DNA of 64,000 bases, from NCBI GenBank assembly GCA_035500675.1, contig DATJXA010000032.1, positions 54,485 through 118,484 of the forward strand, in the 5' to 3' direction. The stretch's first letter is position 1, and each line of letters starts with the position of its first letter. The stretch is from JAGVPT01 sp035500675. Its GTDB lineage: Bacteria > Bacteroidota > Ignavibacteria > UBA10030 > UBA8401. The notes beneath the pieces are model-generated. The model did no database searches. It saw nothing but the letters and a program-made list of their open reading frames with translations, and had not been told where the DNA came from. This document shows positions 1 to 8,672 of the stretch, one piece after another. The translations under genes and the position numbers were made by a program.

Positions 1-1411
1 CGCTGCTCTTTCCTGCCAGAACCTGAAAGCCGCCTTCCACCGTAAAAATGCGGAAGGGCGGCAACTCGTCTTTCTCTTTCGTCGTCATGAACCCCAGGCG
101 ATGCAATTCCTTGTCGTTCGAGCGGGCAAATTCGCGGAGTGAATCGGGGGACGAAACGTCCGCCAGATCGTCCTTCAATGAACGCAACACTGCGAGCCGT
201 CCTTCGAGGCTTCGAACCCGTTCTTCAGATTCTTCTCTCGTAATTTTTGCCCGTTTTGCTTTTTCGAAATATCGCTCGGCATTTGCCGCCGGGGAAAGAG
301 AAGCGTCGAGTTGAACGGCGATGTGGCTCTTACTCTCGTCAGTAGAAAGAACATTTTCGAGTGAAGCAGAGTTCAGGCCTTTCCGAAGTTCGTGGATGTG
401 GGCCATGATGAGCCTGCCGTTCCGTTCATACTCTGCTCCTCGCTGCGATTCGGCGAGATCGACAGCAATTTTTTCGCGGGTTTGATCGGCTTTCTTTTCT
501 TCCTTTTCCAGCCATGTAAAAATTTTTTCTTTCGCGTTGCCGAAGGAAGAAACGGAATGCCTGCGGCCAACATAGCGTTGAATTGCAGTCCCAATATCGG
601 GAAACTTTTCTTCTCTTAAACCCTCATACGTGCGGAGCGCGATCGGCGAAACGCATACCGGCAGATCGCCTTCATAATAAATTCTCGCTTCAGCGTCGGC
701 TTTCAGAGCGGTCAGCGTCATGACGACCTTCGACATCTCCGTAAAAATCTTTCTTAGCTCGGCGTCTGCAACTGACGCGGCTGGAGAAGGTGTTGAGATG
801 CCCGCACGCAACATCACTTCACGGCTGAGGGTCGGGCCGAGCGAGGGGAGCGATTTTTTGAGCGCATGGGATACATCGTCATCGCCATGCGCGCGGATCG
901 TTCGACCGAAAAGATCTTCGTCCTGCATCAAGCGCAGATATGGCGGCCGATGAAGCGGATCATCCTTCATCGCTCGCCGACCGTCGATCTCCTTCTTCTT
1001 CAAAAAACTATCCTCAAGAACTTGCACTGTTCCCTCCGCCTCTTTCTCCGTCTTCCACAACCCGACATTTGCACGAGACCCGAACATCTCACATTCCAGT
1101 GACAGGCCGTTGTCGAGCGAGATCAGCACGCGCCGGTCGTCCGGCGCACAGGCGACGTTTCGTATCGCCTTCCCGATTGCCTCGGGGAGAAGGTCCACGG
1201 AATTTTTCCGCGCTCGGAAATTCCCTTCACGAATGTAGAGATAGTTTTGTGAAGGTTCACAGGAGATAACGATCGTCTGCAGCGGGGCGGCTTCGACGAC
1301 AACGCAGAGCTGCTGCTTCTGTTGAGAATAGATCTCGGAGATTGTATGGCCAACGCATCGCTGGTGGATGAGACGGGAGATGTGAAGGAGCGTAAAGTAA
1401 TTGCCGAGCAT
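1..1411 (-). CDS. rqcH: NFACT family protein (RqcH/Rqc2-like, DUF814), 3' end cut by window edge
   Basis: An uninterrupted minus-strand frame runs from an ATG at 1411 off the left edge, giving 470 visible residues. The N-terminal part matches the NFACT-N pattern, including an Asp-Arg pair (about residues 92-93, APDDRRVLISL) at the position of the conserved DR motif. The middle is rich in Lys/Glu and probably coiled coil. The last visible residues, FRIFTVEGGFQVLAGKSS, match the start of the NFACT-R (DUF814) domain. Family members bind obstructed 50S subunits carrying peptidyl-tRNA and add C-terminal alanine tails in ribosome quality control; that role is inferred here. Full-length members are about 550 residues, so roughly the last 80-100 are missing only because of the window edge. 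It is divergent from yicC. The gene symbol is tentative; the family call is firm. Confidence 0.85.
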   Translation of the reverse strand, partial: MLGNYFTLLHISRLIHQRCVGHTISEIYSQQKQQLCVVVEAAPLQTIVISCEPSQNYLYIREGNFRARKNSVDLLPEAIGKAIRNVACAPDDRRVLISLDNGLSLECEMFGSRANVGLWKTEKEAEGTVQVLEDSFLKKKEIDGRRAMKDDPLHRPPYLRLMQDEDLFGRTIRAHGDDDVSHALKKSLPSLGPTLSREVMLRAGISTPSPAASVADAELRKIFTEMSKVVMTLTALKADAEARIYYEGDLPVCVSPIALRTYEGLREEKFPDIGTAIQRYVGRRHSVSSFGNAKEKIFTWLEKEEKKADQTREKIAVDLAESQRGAEYERNGRLIMAHIHELRKGLNSASLENVLSTDESKSHIAVQLDASLSPAANAERYFEKAKRAKITREESEERVRSLEGRLAVLRSLKDDLADVSSPDSLREFARSNDKELHRLGFMTTKEKDELPPFRIFTVEGGFQVLAGKSS

Positions 1412-1521
1412 TTCCGGTTATCCACACAGTATGTAAAAATATATCAAAAAACGCTCTAAAAGCAAAGTTCCGCTGAATAACTTGTGGACAAGTCGGTGCT
1501 TAACGTGTCGAGAACTTTCCC

Positions 1522-1550
1522 TTGCCTGCCACAGCGGATTTTCGTATTTT
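1522..1550 (+). promoter_or_regulatory. Candidate sigma-70-like promoter of the yicC operon
   Basis: TTGCCT (1522-1527) and TATTTT (1545-1550) are separated by 17 bp, 36 bp before the yicC start, in the spacer between two divergent genes. The match to consensus is partial. The same spacer holds TTATCCACA at 1418-1426, a perfect DnaA-box word just upstream of the NFACT start. Confidence 0.35.
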
Positions 1551-1585
1551 TATTGTGAAATTAAGAATTTTCACATTGGCACGCT

Positions 1586-2467
1586 ATGATTCAGAGCATG
1601 ACGGGTTACGGGCGCGGCGAGTGCCTCAAAAACGGCATTTCCGCAGTCGTCGAACTCCGGAGTGTCAACAGTCGTTTTTTTGAATTAGGAACCCGGCTGC
1701 CGCGGTCACTAGCCCTCCGGGAAAACGAAATCAAAGAAATTGTGCGGTCGAAAGTCGTTCGTGGAAAGATCTCTCTCACGACGTCGCTCCAAAGCGACGC
1801 GAACGGCAAAGTTCCTCTCAAGGTCAACACGGCGGCGGCCCAATCGTATTACAAACTCCTGAGCCAGCTTCGAAAATCGCTTAAGCTCAAAGAAAAGGTA
1901 AAGCTTGAGCATCTCCTTCGCTTCTCTGAGGTCTTCGAAGGCGGGGAGGATGAAGAAGAAGCGAGCGCGGAATGGGAGGCCTTTGAAGGCGCCCTCCAGC
2001 TCGCGGTGAAGGAGTTGCAATCGATGCGCGCGAAAGAGGGCGGAGAAATTTCAAAAGATATTATCGACCGCGTAGAGGATATTCAACGGCGTCTCGAGAG
2101 CATCGAATCGATCTCGAAGGAGCGAATTCCCGAGGAGCGGAGCCGCCTTCATGAACGCATCGGACAACTACTCGGGGATAAATTTCCCGTCGACGCGCAG
2201 CGGCTCGAACTCGAAATCGCACTTCTTGCCGACAAACTCGACGTGACGGAAGAATGTGTCCGGTTCCGCTCGCACAATAAATTCTTTCTCGAAGCGCTCC
2301 GGAACGGCGACGCTGCCGGACGTAAGCTCAATTTTTTGATCCAGGAAATGAACCGTGAAGCAAACACTGTTGGTTCAAAATCGAACGATACCGCGATCGC
2401 GCACCACGTCATTGCCATTAAAGAAGAACTCGAGAAGATCCGCGAGCAGCTGCAGAACATCGAATAA
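1586..2467 (+). CDS. yicC: YicC family endoribonuclease
   Basis: This 293-residue protein starts with the family hallmark MIQSMTGYGRG and ends with the DUF1732 region (RLELEIALLADKLDVTEE, then FLIQEMNREANT and a C-terminal helix). Length and both domains are typical. E. coli YicC is an endoribonuclease acting on RNA; here that activity is inferred from the family. It is followed 19 bp later by gmk, an arrangement common in many bacteria, so yicC-gmk-rpoZ-coaBC is probably one transcription unit. The stretch at residues 100-200 is Glu/Lys-rich and probably helical. Confidence 0.95.
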   Translation: MIQSMTGYGRGECLKNGISAVVELRSVNSRFFELGTRLPRSLALRENEIKEIVRSKVVRGKISLTTSLQSDANGKVPLKVNTAAAQSYYKLLSQLRKSLKLKEKVKLEHLLRFSEVFEGGEDEEEASAEWEAFEGALQLAVKELQSMRAKEGGEISKDIIDRVEDIQRRLESIESISKERIPEERSRLHERIGQLLGDKFPVDAQRLELEIALLADKLDVTEECVRFRSHNKFFLEALRNGDAAGRKLNFLIQEMNREANTVGSKSNDTAIAHHVIAIKEELEKIREQLQNIE

Positions 2468-2486
2468 TTGCGCTGCGGCGGACTGA

Positions 2487-3053
2487 ATGAAGCACCCTGC
2501 GCTGTTTGTCATCTCCGCCCCGAGCGGCGGCGGAAAGACAACGATTGTCAAAGCGGTGCTGTCGCGCCATCCCGATTTTGAATTTTCCGTCTCGGCGACA
2601 ACGAGGCCGCGAAGGACGAACGAAGAGGAAGGGAAAGATTATTTCTTCCTCGGCAAAAAAGATTTTGAGCGTCTCATCAAGCAGGACGCGCTGGCCGAAC
2701 ACGAAGAGATCTACGGCAATTTTTACGGCACCTTGAAGCGTGAAATCCAGCGGGCGCGCAACCGCGGAAGGTGCATGGTGTTCGACGTCGATGTGAAGGG
2801 AGGGCTTTCAATAAAAAAGTTATACGGAGCCGATGCGGTGCTCATCTTCATCGAACCCCCGTCGATCGACGTCCTTGAAGAGCGGCTCCGCAACCGGCAA
2901 ACGGAGGACGAGAAAGCTTTTCGGAAACGGATGGCGAGGGTTGCGTCGGAACTGGAGATCGGAAAGCAGTTCGATTTCAGGGTCGTGAACGATTCGCTTC
3001 CCAAGGCGATCGACGAGGTCGATAAAATTATTTTACATCACATACAACAATAA
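2487..3053 (+). CDS. gmk: Guanylate kinase
   Basis: This 188-residue enzyme phosphorylates GMP to GDP with ATP. The P-loop SAPSGGGKTT lies at residues 10-19, followed by the GMP-binding stretch around SATTRPRR and the EEIYGNFYGT segment that contacts the nucleotide. The lid region RLRNRQTEDE is present. Length is slightly below the usual 200-207. It lies 12 bp upstream of rpoZ. Nothing is missing. Confidence 0.97.
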   Translation: MKHPALFVISAPSGGGKTTIVKAVLSRHPDFEFSVSATTRPRRTNEEEGKDYFFLGKKDFERLIKQDALAEHEEIYGNFYGTLKREIQRARNRGRCMVFDVDVKGGLSIKKLYGADAVLIFIEPPSIDVLEERLRNRQTEDEKAFRKRMARVASELEIGKQFDFRVVNDSLPKAIDEVDKIILHHIQQ

Positions 3054-3065
3054 CAAGAGGGTTTC

Positions 3066-3377
3066 ATGGCAATCAAATCTCTGGAAATACGGACGCTTGA
3101 ATCGAAAGCCGCGAACGTCTACGAAGCGATCGTCGTCCTTTCGAAACGCGCGCGCCAGATCAACGAAGAAACGAAGATCGAATTCAATCAGCAGATCGAG
3201 ACGATCGCAGCGCTTCCGACGATGACGAACGGCGACGAAGAGGAGGTCGATGCAAACCCCGATCAGCTGAAAATCAGCCTCGAGTTTGAGAAGCGCCCCA
3301 AGGCAACCGAAGAAGCGATCGACGAGTTAATGAAGGACAAGCTCGAATTTCATTACAAGCAAGAAAACGAGCAGTAA
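3066..3377 (+). CDS. rpoZ: DNA-directed RNA polymerase omega subunit
   Basis: This 103-residue protein has the omega core: an N-terminal helix with NVYEAIVVLSKRARQINEE, the segment that packs on the beta-prime C-terminus. It follows gmk by 12 bp, the typical gmk-rpoZ pairing. An acidic tail (GDEEEVDANPD) precedes a conserved-looking LEFEKRPKATEEAIDELM helix, as in Bacteroidota/Chlorobiota omega proteins. Sequence conservation is low in this family, so context carries part of the call. Confidence 0.9.
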   Translation: MAIKSLEIRTLESKAANVYEAIVVLSKRARQINEETKIEFNQQIETIAALPTMTNGDEEEVDANPDQLKISLEFEKRPKATEEAIDELMKDKLEFHYKQENEQ

Positions 3378-3401
3378 GACCTTCCGTCACTGGACTATCC
3401 C

Positions 3402-4613
3402 GTGCTCAAAAATAAAAAAATTCTTCTCGGCATTACCGGCGGAATTTCGGTGTACAAAATGTGCACGGTTGTACGCCTGTTGAAAAAAGCCGGGGCAGAT
3501 GTGCGCGTCCTCATGACCCCGGCGGCCACGCAGTTCGTCACACCGTTGACATTTTCCACGTTATCGCAGAGGGAGGTCGTCACATCGCTATGGCCTGAGG
3601 CCAAAGAGGCAACGACCCGCGCGAGCGTTGAGCACGTCAACCTGGCCTTGTGGGGAGATATTATGCTCGTTGCGCCCGCAACCGCGAATACGATCGCAAA
3701 AATCGCCCATGGCGCTGCGGACGATGTCGTCTCGTCGACGATCCTTGCGCTCCGATGCCCGCTTCTTATCGCCCCGGCCATGGATGTCGATATGTATCTC
3801 AACGATGCTACGCAGGAAAACCTGCGAGTCCTCCGCGAGCGGGGGCACCATATCTTGCCGCCGGTGGAAGGCGAGCTGGCAAGCGGACTCGTCGGACCGG
3901 GGCGATTGCCCGAGCCGGAGGTCGTTGCCGCGTTCGTCGAATCGATCCTCGAAAAAACTCCTTTAGACCTTCGTGGGAAAAAAATTCTTGTGACCGCGGG
4001 ACCTACGCACGAGCCCATCGACCCTGTGCGATTCATCGGAAACCGTTCATCCGGAAAAATGGGCTTTGCCATCGCCAACGCTGCAGCGCAACGCGGCGCC
4101 GATGTCACTCTTATCGCGGGACCAGTGACGCTTGGCACCCCGCACCATGTTTCACGCATCGACGTTGAGACCGCTGAACAAATGCATGCGGCCGTCAAGC
4201 AGCATGCAAAGAAATGCGACGCAGTCATTATGTCCGCCGCAGTGGCTGATTACACGCCGAAAAAAACGGCCGCGAATAAGATCAAAAAGGGGGCGAACGG
4301 CGCCGGACTGAGCCTTGAACTTGGATCCACGTCGGACATTCTCAAAGAACTCGGCGCGCACAAAAACGGGACCGTCCTCGTTGGGTTCGCTCTCGAGACA
4401 CAAGACGAACTTAAGAATGCAAAGGCAAAGCTACAAAGCAAAAACCTCGATTTCGTCGTTCTCAACAGCCCGCGCGTCGAAGGAGCTGCTTTCGGGTCGG
4501 ACACCAATGTTGTCACTATCATCTCAAAGGGCGGCGCCGTTGAAAAGCTTCCCCGTTTGTCGAAATTTGATGTTGCCGTTGAAATCCTCAACCGCGTAGC
4601 CAAATTATTGTAA
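3402..4613 (+). CDS. coaBC: Bifunctional phosphopantothenoylcysteine decarboxylase / phosphopantothenate-cysteine ligase
   Basis: This 403-residue CoA-biosynthesis enzyme uses a GTG start. CoaC (about 1-185) has the flavin-binding GITGGISVYK and the active-site His78 in EHVNLA. CoaB (about 190-403) has TAGPTHEPIDPVR, NRSSGKMG and AVADYTPKK. Two CoaC residues differ from the E. coli enzyme: the PAMN motif reads PAMD (residues 125-128), and the substrate-lid motif usually containing Cys reads LASGLVGPGR with Ser. Similar PAMD and ASG forms occur, to my recollection, in Bacteroidota enzymes, so this may be a lineage trait and not loss of function. It lies 24 bp after rpoZ. Confidence 0.95.
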   Translation: MLKNKKILLGITGGISVYKMCTVVRLLKKAGADVRVLMTPAATQFVTPLTFSTLSQREVVTSLWPEAKEATTRASVEHVNLALWGDIMLVAPATANTIAKIAHGAADDVVSSTILALRCPLLIAPAMDVDMYLNDATQENLRVLRERGHHILPPVEGELASGLVGPGRLPEPEVVAAFVESILEKTPLDLRGKKILVTAGPTHEPIDPVRFIGNRSSGKMGFAIANAAAQRGADVTLIAGPVTLGTPHHVSRIDVETAEQMHAAVKQHAKKCDAVIMSAAVADYTPKKTAANKIKKGANGAGLSLELGSTSDILKELGAHKNGTVLVGFALETQDELKNAKAKLQSKNLDFVVLNSPRVEGAAFGSDTNVVTIISKGGAVEKLPRLSKFDVAVEILNRVAKLL

Positions 4614-4665
4614 TCGTTGCCACAAAAAACGCGCGACGGCATTATGCTTCCTGTCTTCTCATCGC

Positions 4666-5424
4666 ATGTCCAACGATCATCCTTCGTCGGAAGACGACCA
4701 TGAACACGTAGCTCAAGAGTTCGCGCAACTCGTCACGGGCGTTCAACAGTACCTCATGCAAGAACAGGATCTATTCGGAAACATCATCTATCCGGCGGAC
4801 GGGCATCTGGAATCGAAAAAGGAAATTCCTTCTGCCGGTTATCCCAAGGAACCATGGACGGGAAAGGCGTCGCTCCAGGAACTTAATTCGGCAATTTGTG
4901 AGTGCCAAAAATGTCCTCTGGGCGCCACGCGCAATAAGTTCGTTTTCGGTGTTGGCAATCCGCATGCAGGACTGGTCCTGGTCGGAGAGGCTCCCGGCGC
5001 AGACGAAGACGCTCAAGGAGAGCCGTTCGTCGGACGGGCGGGACAACTGCTCAATAAAATTCTTGAGGCGATCAACTTCAAACGGGAAGATGTGTACATC
5101 TGCAATATCCTGAAGTGCCGGCCGCCGAATAATCGCGACCCGCAGCCGGCCGAAGTCGAACAATGCGAGCCGTACTTGTGGAAGCAGTTGGAAATCATCA
5201 AACCAAAAATTATTTTGTGCCTCGGCAGGATCTCTGCGCAAGTGCTGCTGAAGACGACGGACTCGCTGACGAAGCTCCGTGAAGGCGTGCACGATTATCG
5301 GGGAATACCGTTGATGGTCACCTACCATCCGGCGGCGCTCCTGCGCAACCCAAATTGGAAACGACCGACATGGGAAGACGTTCAAAGGATGCGAAAGATG
5401 TACGACGAGTTAAAAAGCAAGTAA
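4666..5424 (+). CDS. Uracil-DNA glycosylase, type 4/5 superfamily, [4Fe-4S]
   Basis: This 252-residue protein removes uracil from DNA. The catalytic-site motif is GEAPGADEDAQGEPF (from residue 107) and motif 4 is YHPAALLRNP (220-229). Cys80 and Cys83 (CQKC), Cys151 and Cys167, spaced as in the family, would hold the iron-sulfur cluster. The first ~65 residues are an extension without recognisable domain. The glutamate/alanine pattern GEAPGA points to the family-4 type. It follows coaBC by 52 bp on the same strand and is followed by a heptamer repeat and dnaB. Confidence 0.93.
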   Translation: MSNDHPSSEDDHEHVAQEFAQLVTGVQQYLMQEQDLFGNIIYPADGHLESKKEIPSAGYPKEPWTGKASLQELNSAICECQKCPLGATRNKFVFGVGNPHAGLVLVGEAPGADEDAQGEPFVGRAGQLLNKILEAINFKREDVYICNILKCRPPNNRDPQPAEVEQCEPYLWKQLEIIKPKIILCLGRISAQVLLKTTDSLTKLREGVHDYRGIPLMVTYHPAALLRNPNWKRPTWEDVQRMRKMYDELKSK

Positions 5425-5460
5425 GAATTATGAATGAGGAATTACGAATTAAAGAAATGG
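5421..5460 (+). repeat. Degenerate heptanucleotide repeat, copy 1 (GAATTAC type)
   Basis: Immediately after the udg stop, successive 7-bp units read AGAATTA, TGAATGA, GGAATTA, CGAATTA. The units are purine-rich on the coding strand. It resembles the copy at 8632-8672. It is non-coding and lies between two co-directional genes. Confidence 0.7.
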
Positions 5461-5499
5461 CGATTTGCTTTTCTTCATGCGGTCTAAACATCATCTACA

Positions 5500-6924
5500 A
5501 TGGCTGAAATTCTTAGACATAGCGTCACGCCGAACGAAAACCTGAGCGAGGGGAGGGTCCCGCCGCAGGCTGTAGAGATCGAGATGGCCGTTCTCGGGGC
5601 AATGCTCCTCGAAAAGGAGGCGATCTCAAAAGCTCTTGAGATCCTCGACGATACGGTCTTTTACAAGCCGGCGCATCAGAATATTTTTAAGGCGATGGTC
5701 GGCCTCTTCGAGAAAAGCGAAGCGGTGGATTCCATTACCCTCGTCGAGGAACTCCGCCGGCGCGGGAAGCTGGACGAAATCGGCGGACCGGTCTATATCT
5801 CCGAGCTGACGATGCGCGTCACCTCCGCAGCGAACGTCGAGTATCATGCAAAAATCGTTTTGGAAAAAGCGCTCCTCCGCAACCTTATCTCCGCAAGCAC
5901 CGAGGTGACGAGCCGCGCCTTCAACGAAACGGAAGACGCGCTCGACCTGCTCGACGACGCCGAACAGAAGATCTTCCAGATCTCCGAAAAGCGCATGAAG
6001 AAAAGTTTTCTTTCCATGCGCGACGCCGTCTTCACGACGATGGAAATGCTCGAGAGCATCCATGGCAAACATAGCGGAGTCACCGGAGTGCCGTCGGGTT
6101 TTTCGCAGTTAGATAACTGGACGGGGGGCTTTCAGGCCTCTGACCTCGTGATTGTTGCCGGGCGACCGAGCATGGGCAAGACGGCATTCGTTCTTTCTGC
6201 GGCCCGCAATGCCGCTATCGACCACGGGATCCCCGTCGCGTTTTTCAGCCTCGAAATGTCCTCTCAGCAGCTCGTTCTACGGCTCATCTGCGCGGAGGCG
6301 CGCGTAAACGCACACAACGTTCGCACGGGACGTTTGCCGGACGACCAGTGGCGTCAGCTCAGTACGCGGATTGGAAAACTGCACGCGGCAAAAATATTTA
6401 TCGACGACACGCCGGCGCTCGGGATCCTTGAGCTTCGCGCAAAAGCCCGTCGCCTGAAGATCGAGCACAACATTGGAATGGTGATCGTCGACTATCTCCA
6501 ACTCATGCAGGGACCGAAAAGCGCGCAGAGCCGCGAGCAGGAGATCTCCATGATCTCGCGTTCGTTAAAGGCGCTTGCAAAAGAACTCAACGTGCCGGTC
6601 CTCGCCCTGTCGCAGTTGAACCGCGCCGTCGAAGCGCGCAGCGACAAGCGCCCCGTCCTTGCCGACCTCCGCGAATCCGGCGCCATCGAACAGGACGCGG
6701 ACGTCGTGCTCTTCGTCCATCGGCCGGAAATGTACGGCATTAAGATCGAAGGAGATAAATCGGTCGAAAACATCGCCGATATTATTATCGGCAAGCAGCG
6801 AAACGGCCCGACGGCAGACGTCCAGCTTTCCTTCATCAAGGAATTTGCCCGCTTTGAGAACCTTTCTCTCAAAGTCTTCGACGAATACGGCCCGCCTGCC
6901 ACGACGGGCGATGCTCCTTTCTGA
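5500..6924 (+). CDS. dnaB: Replicative DNA helicase DnaB
   Basis: This 474-residue hexameric 5'-3' helicase acts at the replication fork. The N-terminal DnaB domain covers about 20-125 (PPQAVEIEMAVLGAMLLE). The RecA-like domain starts near 195 with Walker A GRPSMGKT at 221-228 and Walker B-type VIVDYLQLM. The arginine-finger region near DLRESGAIEQDADVV and the C-terminal KQRNGPT motif are present. Length is normal and there is no intein. It probably shares a transcript with udg or uses a promoter in the 75 bp spacer, where a heptamer repeat lies. Confidence 0.97.
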   Translation: MAEILRHSVTPNENLSEGRVPPQAVEIEMAVLGAMLLEKEAISKALEILDDTVFYKPAHQNIFKAMVGLFEKSEAVDSITLVEELRRRGKLDEIGGPVYISELTMRVTSAANVEYHAKIVLEKALLRNLISASTEVTSRAFNETEDALDLLDDAEQKIFQISEKRMKKSFLSMRDAVFTTMEMLESIHGKHSGVTGVPSGFSQLDNWTGGFQASDLVIVAGRPSMGKTAFVLSAARNAAIDHGIPVAFFSLEMSSQQLVLRLICAEARVNAHNVRTGRLPDDQWRQLSTRIGKLHAAKIFIDDTPALGILELRAKARRLKIEHNIGMVIVDYLQLMQGPKSAQSREQEISMISRSLKALAKELNVPVLALSQLNRAVEARSDKRPVLADLRESGAIEQDADVVLFVHRPEMYGIKIEGDKSVENIADIIIGKQRNGPTADVQLSFIKEFARFENLSLKVFDEYGPPATTGDAPF

Positions 6925-7005
6925 TGCAACCGCTGCTCGGTCGGCCAAAAGCCGCGAGCGCTTTCTCCTCGATTTCCTTTATCAAAACAAGATGAGACAA
7001 CGACG

Positions 7006-7911
7006 ATGAACCGGCGAGACTTTATCGGCCGCGGGGCACTTGCCGCGCTCGTTCCCTTGCTTTCCGCCAGGCTGAATACATCGTTCGGGTCTGCGCTGTT
7101 CGCGACCCCAGACGATGCCGATGAGACAATTTGTGGGAAGAAGTTCTCCCTGGCGCTTTCGGACCGTCTCGAAGATAAACCGATCAATCAAGCGATCGTT
7201 GAGATCGGAAAATCTTTCATCGGCACCGACTACGCCGAGCATACGCTCGAGGAAGGCGGAGAAGAGCATCTCGTCGTCAACCTTCGCGTGCTCGACTGCG
7301 TTTCGTTCTATGAGAATGTGCTTGCGCTCGCTCGGTGCGTTAAAATGAAAACGCTCACCTTCGAGGCGTACAAAGCGCAGCTTCAATTTATCCGCTATCG
7401 GGGCGGCGTCATCGACGGTTATGCAAGCCGGCTTCATTACACCACCGACTATTGGTTTGACAACGAAAAGAAGGGCGTGCTAAAAGTTGTGACGAAGGAG
7501 CTGTTCGGAGAAAAAGCAGTACAGCGGATTCCTACTCCGATCAATTTCATGTCGACACATCGAAGATCTTACCGGCAACTTTCGGACGATTCCGTTCTGG
7601 CAGAAATAGAAAAGCGGGAACAAGAGATCGGCAAGCGCGAGATGTTTTTTCTCCCCAAAGAAAGCGTTCATCTGTTCGCCGACCGCGTAAAAACGGGGTC
7701 GTTGATCGGGATAACGACGAGCATTCCGGGGCTCGATGTATCACACACCGGCATTGCCCTGCGGACGGAAAGCGGTTCACTTCACCTTCTCCACGCCCCC
7801 GATGTCGGTCAAAAAGTTCAAATCACAAAGATGCCGCTGCACGAGTATCTTGCGAGAAATACGAAGCAGACGGGCATTATCGTTGCAGAAGCGCTGGAAC
7901 CCCATCGATGA
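7006..7911 (+). CDS. DUF1460 family, N-acetylmuramoyl-L-alanine amidase-like, Tat-type signal
   Basis: This 301-residue exported protein has a signal-like N-terminus with twin arginines (NRRDFIGRGALAAL). The DUF1460 core has the nucleophile Cys98 in LDCVSFYENVLALAR, the IRYRGGVIDGYASRLHY stretch (129-145) and His247 in DVSHTGIAL, the NlpC/P60-like Cys-His pair. The family cleaves or remodels cell-wall peptides or related amide bonds; the substrate is not predictable here. It ends 25 bp from the convergent lipoprotein gene at 7937, which may also act on the cell wall. Confidence 0.85.
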   Translation: MNRRDFIGRGALAALVPLLSARLNTSFGSALFATPDDADETICGKKFSLALSDRLEDKPINQAIVEIGKSFIGTDYAEHTLEEGGEEHLVVNLRVLDCVSFYENVLALARCVKMKTLTFEAYKAQLQFIRYRGGVIDGYASRLHYTTDYWFDNEKKGVLKVVTKELFGEKAVQRIPTPINFMSTHRRSYRQLSDDSVLAEIEKREQEIGKREMFFLPKESVHLFADRVKTGSLIGITTSIPGLDVSHTGIALRTESGSLHLLHAPDVGQKVQITKMPLHEYLARNTKQTGIIVAEALEPHR

Positions 7912-7936
7912 TCGTTGTATCAACCCATTAAGCAGC

Positions 7937-8635
7937 TTACTTCAGGGTCACCCAGTCAGCGATCGAACCTTCCTTGAGAAACGTATCCCCCGAACAGTGA
8001 AGCGTATCGGCATCGCGCGCTTCCTTAGAGATGATAAAATCTTCGCGTGTTCCGGCCCCCTTTGAGCGATACTGTTGAAACAATGAATCGGTCATGACGT
8101 CGAAGTACGAAATGAGCGCCCAACCGCTGTCCGACGCAACGCCCACCGCGATGTCGGACATCGTCTGAGAACCGATGTGGGTTCCAAGAGTGTCGCCTTC
8201 CTGAATCGTGTCGCCTACCGCGAGCGCCTTGCGAAGGTTAATATGGAAGATGATGAAATACAAAGAGGGGTATGCCTTTGACTCGATTTGTACCTGTGTT
8301 CCCGCCCATTCTTCAATCATCCGTGAAACTGTTCCACCCACAGGCGCAATAATTTTTATCGCCGACCAATCGATATTTTCTTTCGGTTCGAAATAGTGTT
8401 TCATGCTCCGGCATTGTTCGAAATCGTCGTGGTAGTCGTGTCCAACCGAGGAGCGGAATTTCGAGACCCTGCCGATTTTATCAAGATCAATATAATTCGT
8501 AGCGACAAAATGAGGGGGAAAGGAGAATACCGCCGCCGAATCCACTGCGGTGACCGGAGAAGATCCTTCGCTTCGCGTATGACAACCCGCAAGTGCAAGA
8601 AAGAAGAGGGGAATGAGAATAATCCACTTTTCCAT
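7937..8635 (-). CDS. Lipoprotein with degenerate M23-peptidase-like fold
   Basis: This 232-residue protein has a lipoprotein signal (LALAGC, Cys18). Later segments look like the LytM/M23 beta fold: GHDYHDDFE (in place of the HxxxD zinc site), IIAPVGGTV, the hydrophobic strand YFIIFHINL, then VGDTIQEGDTLG. The typical HLS and HxH motifs are only partly matched (IFHINL), so it may bind without hydrolysing. It is last in the minus-strand run RRM-methyltransferase-nfo-lipoprotein. The family call is tentative; the lipoprotein call is firm. Confidence 0.6.
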   Translation of the reverse strand: MEKWIILIPLFFLALAGCHTRSEGSSPVTAVDSAAVFSFPPHFVATNYIDLDKIGRVSKFRSSVGHDYHDDFEQCRSMKHYFEPKENIDWSAIKIIAPVGGTVSRMIEEWAGTQVQIESKAYPSLYFIIFHINLRKALAVGDTIQEGDTLGTHIGSQTMSDIAVGVASDSGWALISYFDVMTDSLFQQYRSKGAGTREDFIISKEARDADTLHCSGDTFLKEGSIADWVTLK

Positions 8636-8672
8636 TCTCAGTTCTGAATTCCTAATTCTTAATCATTAATTA
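8632..8672 (-). repeat. Degenerate heptanucleotide repeat, copy 2 (GAATTAG type)
   Basis: On the minus strand, 7-bp units GAATTAG, GAATTCA, GAACTGA, GAATGGA run from the nfo stop region into the start of the lipoprotein gene. The words are like those at 5421-5460. The repeat overlaps the last nfo codons and stop. Confidence 0.6.
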
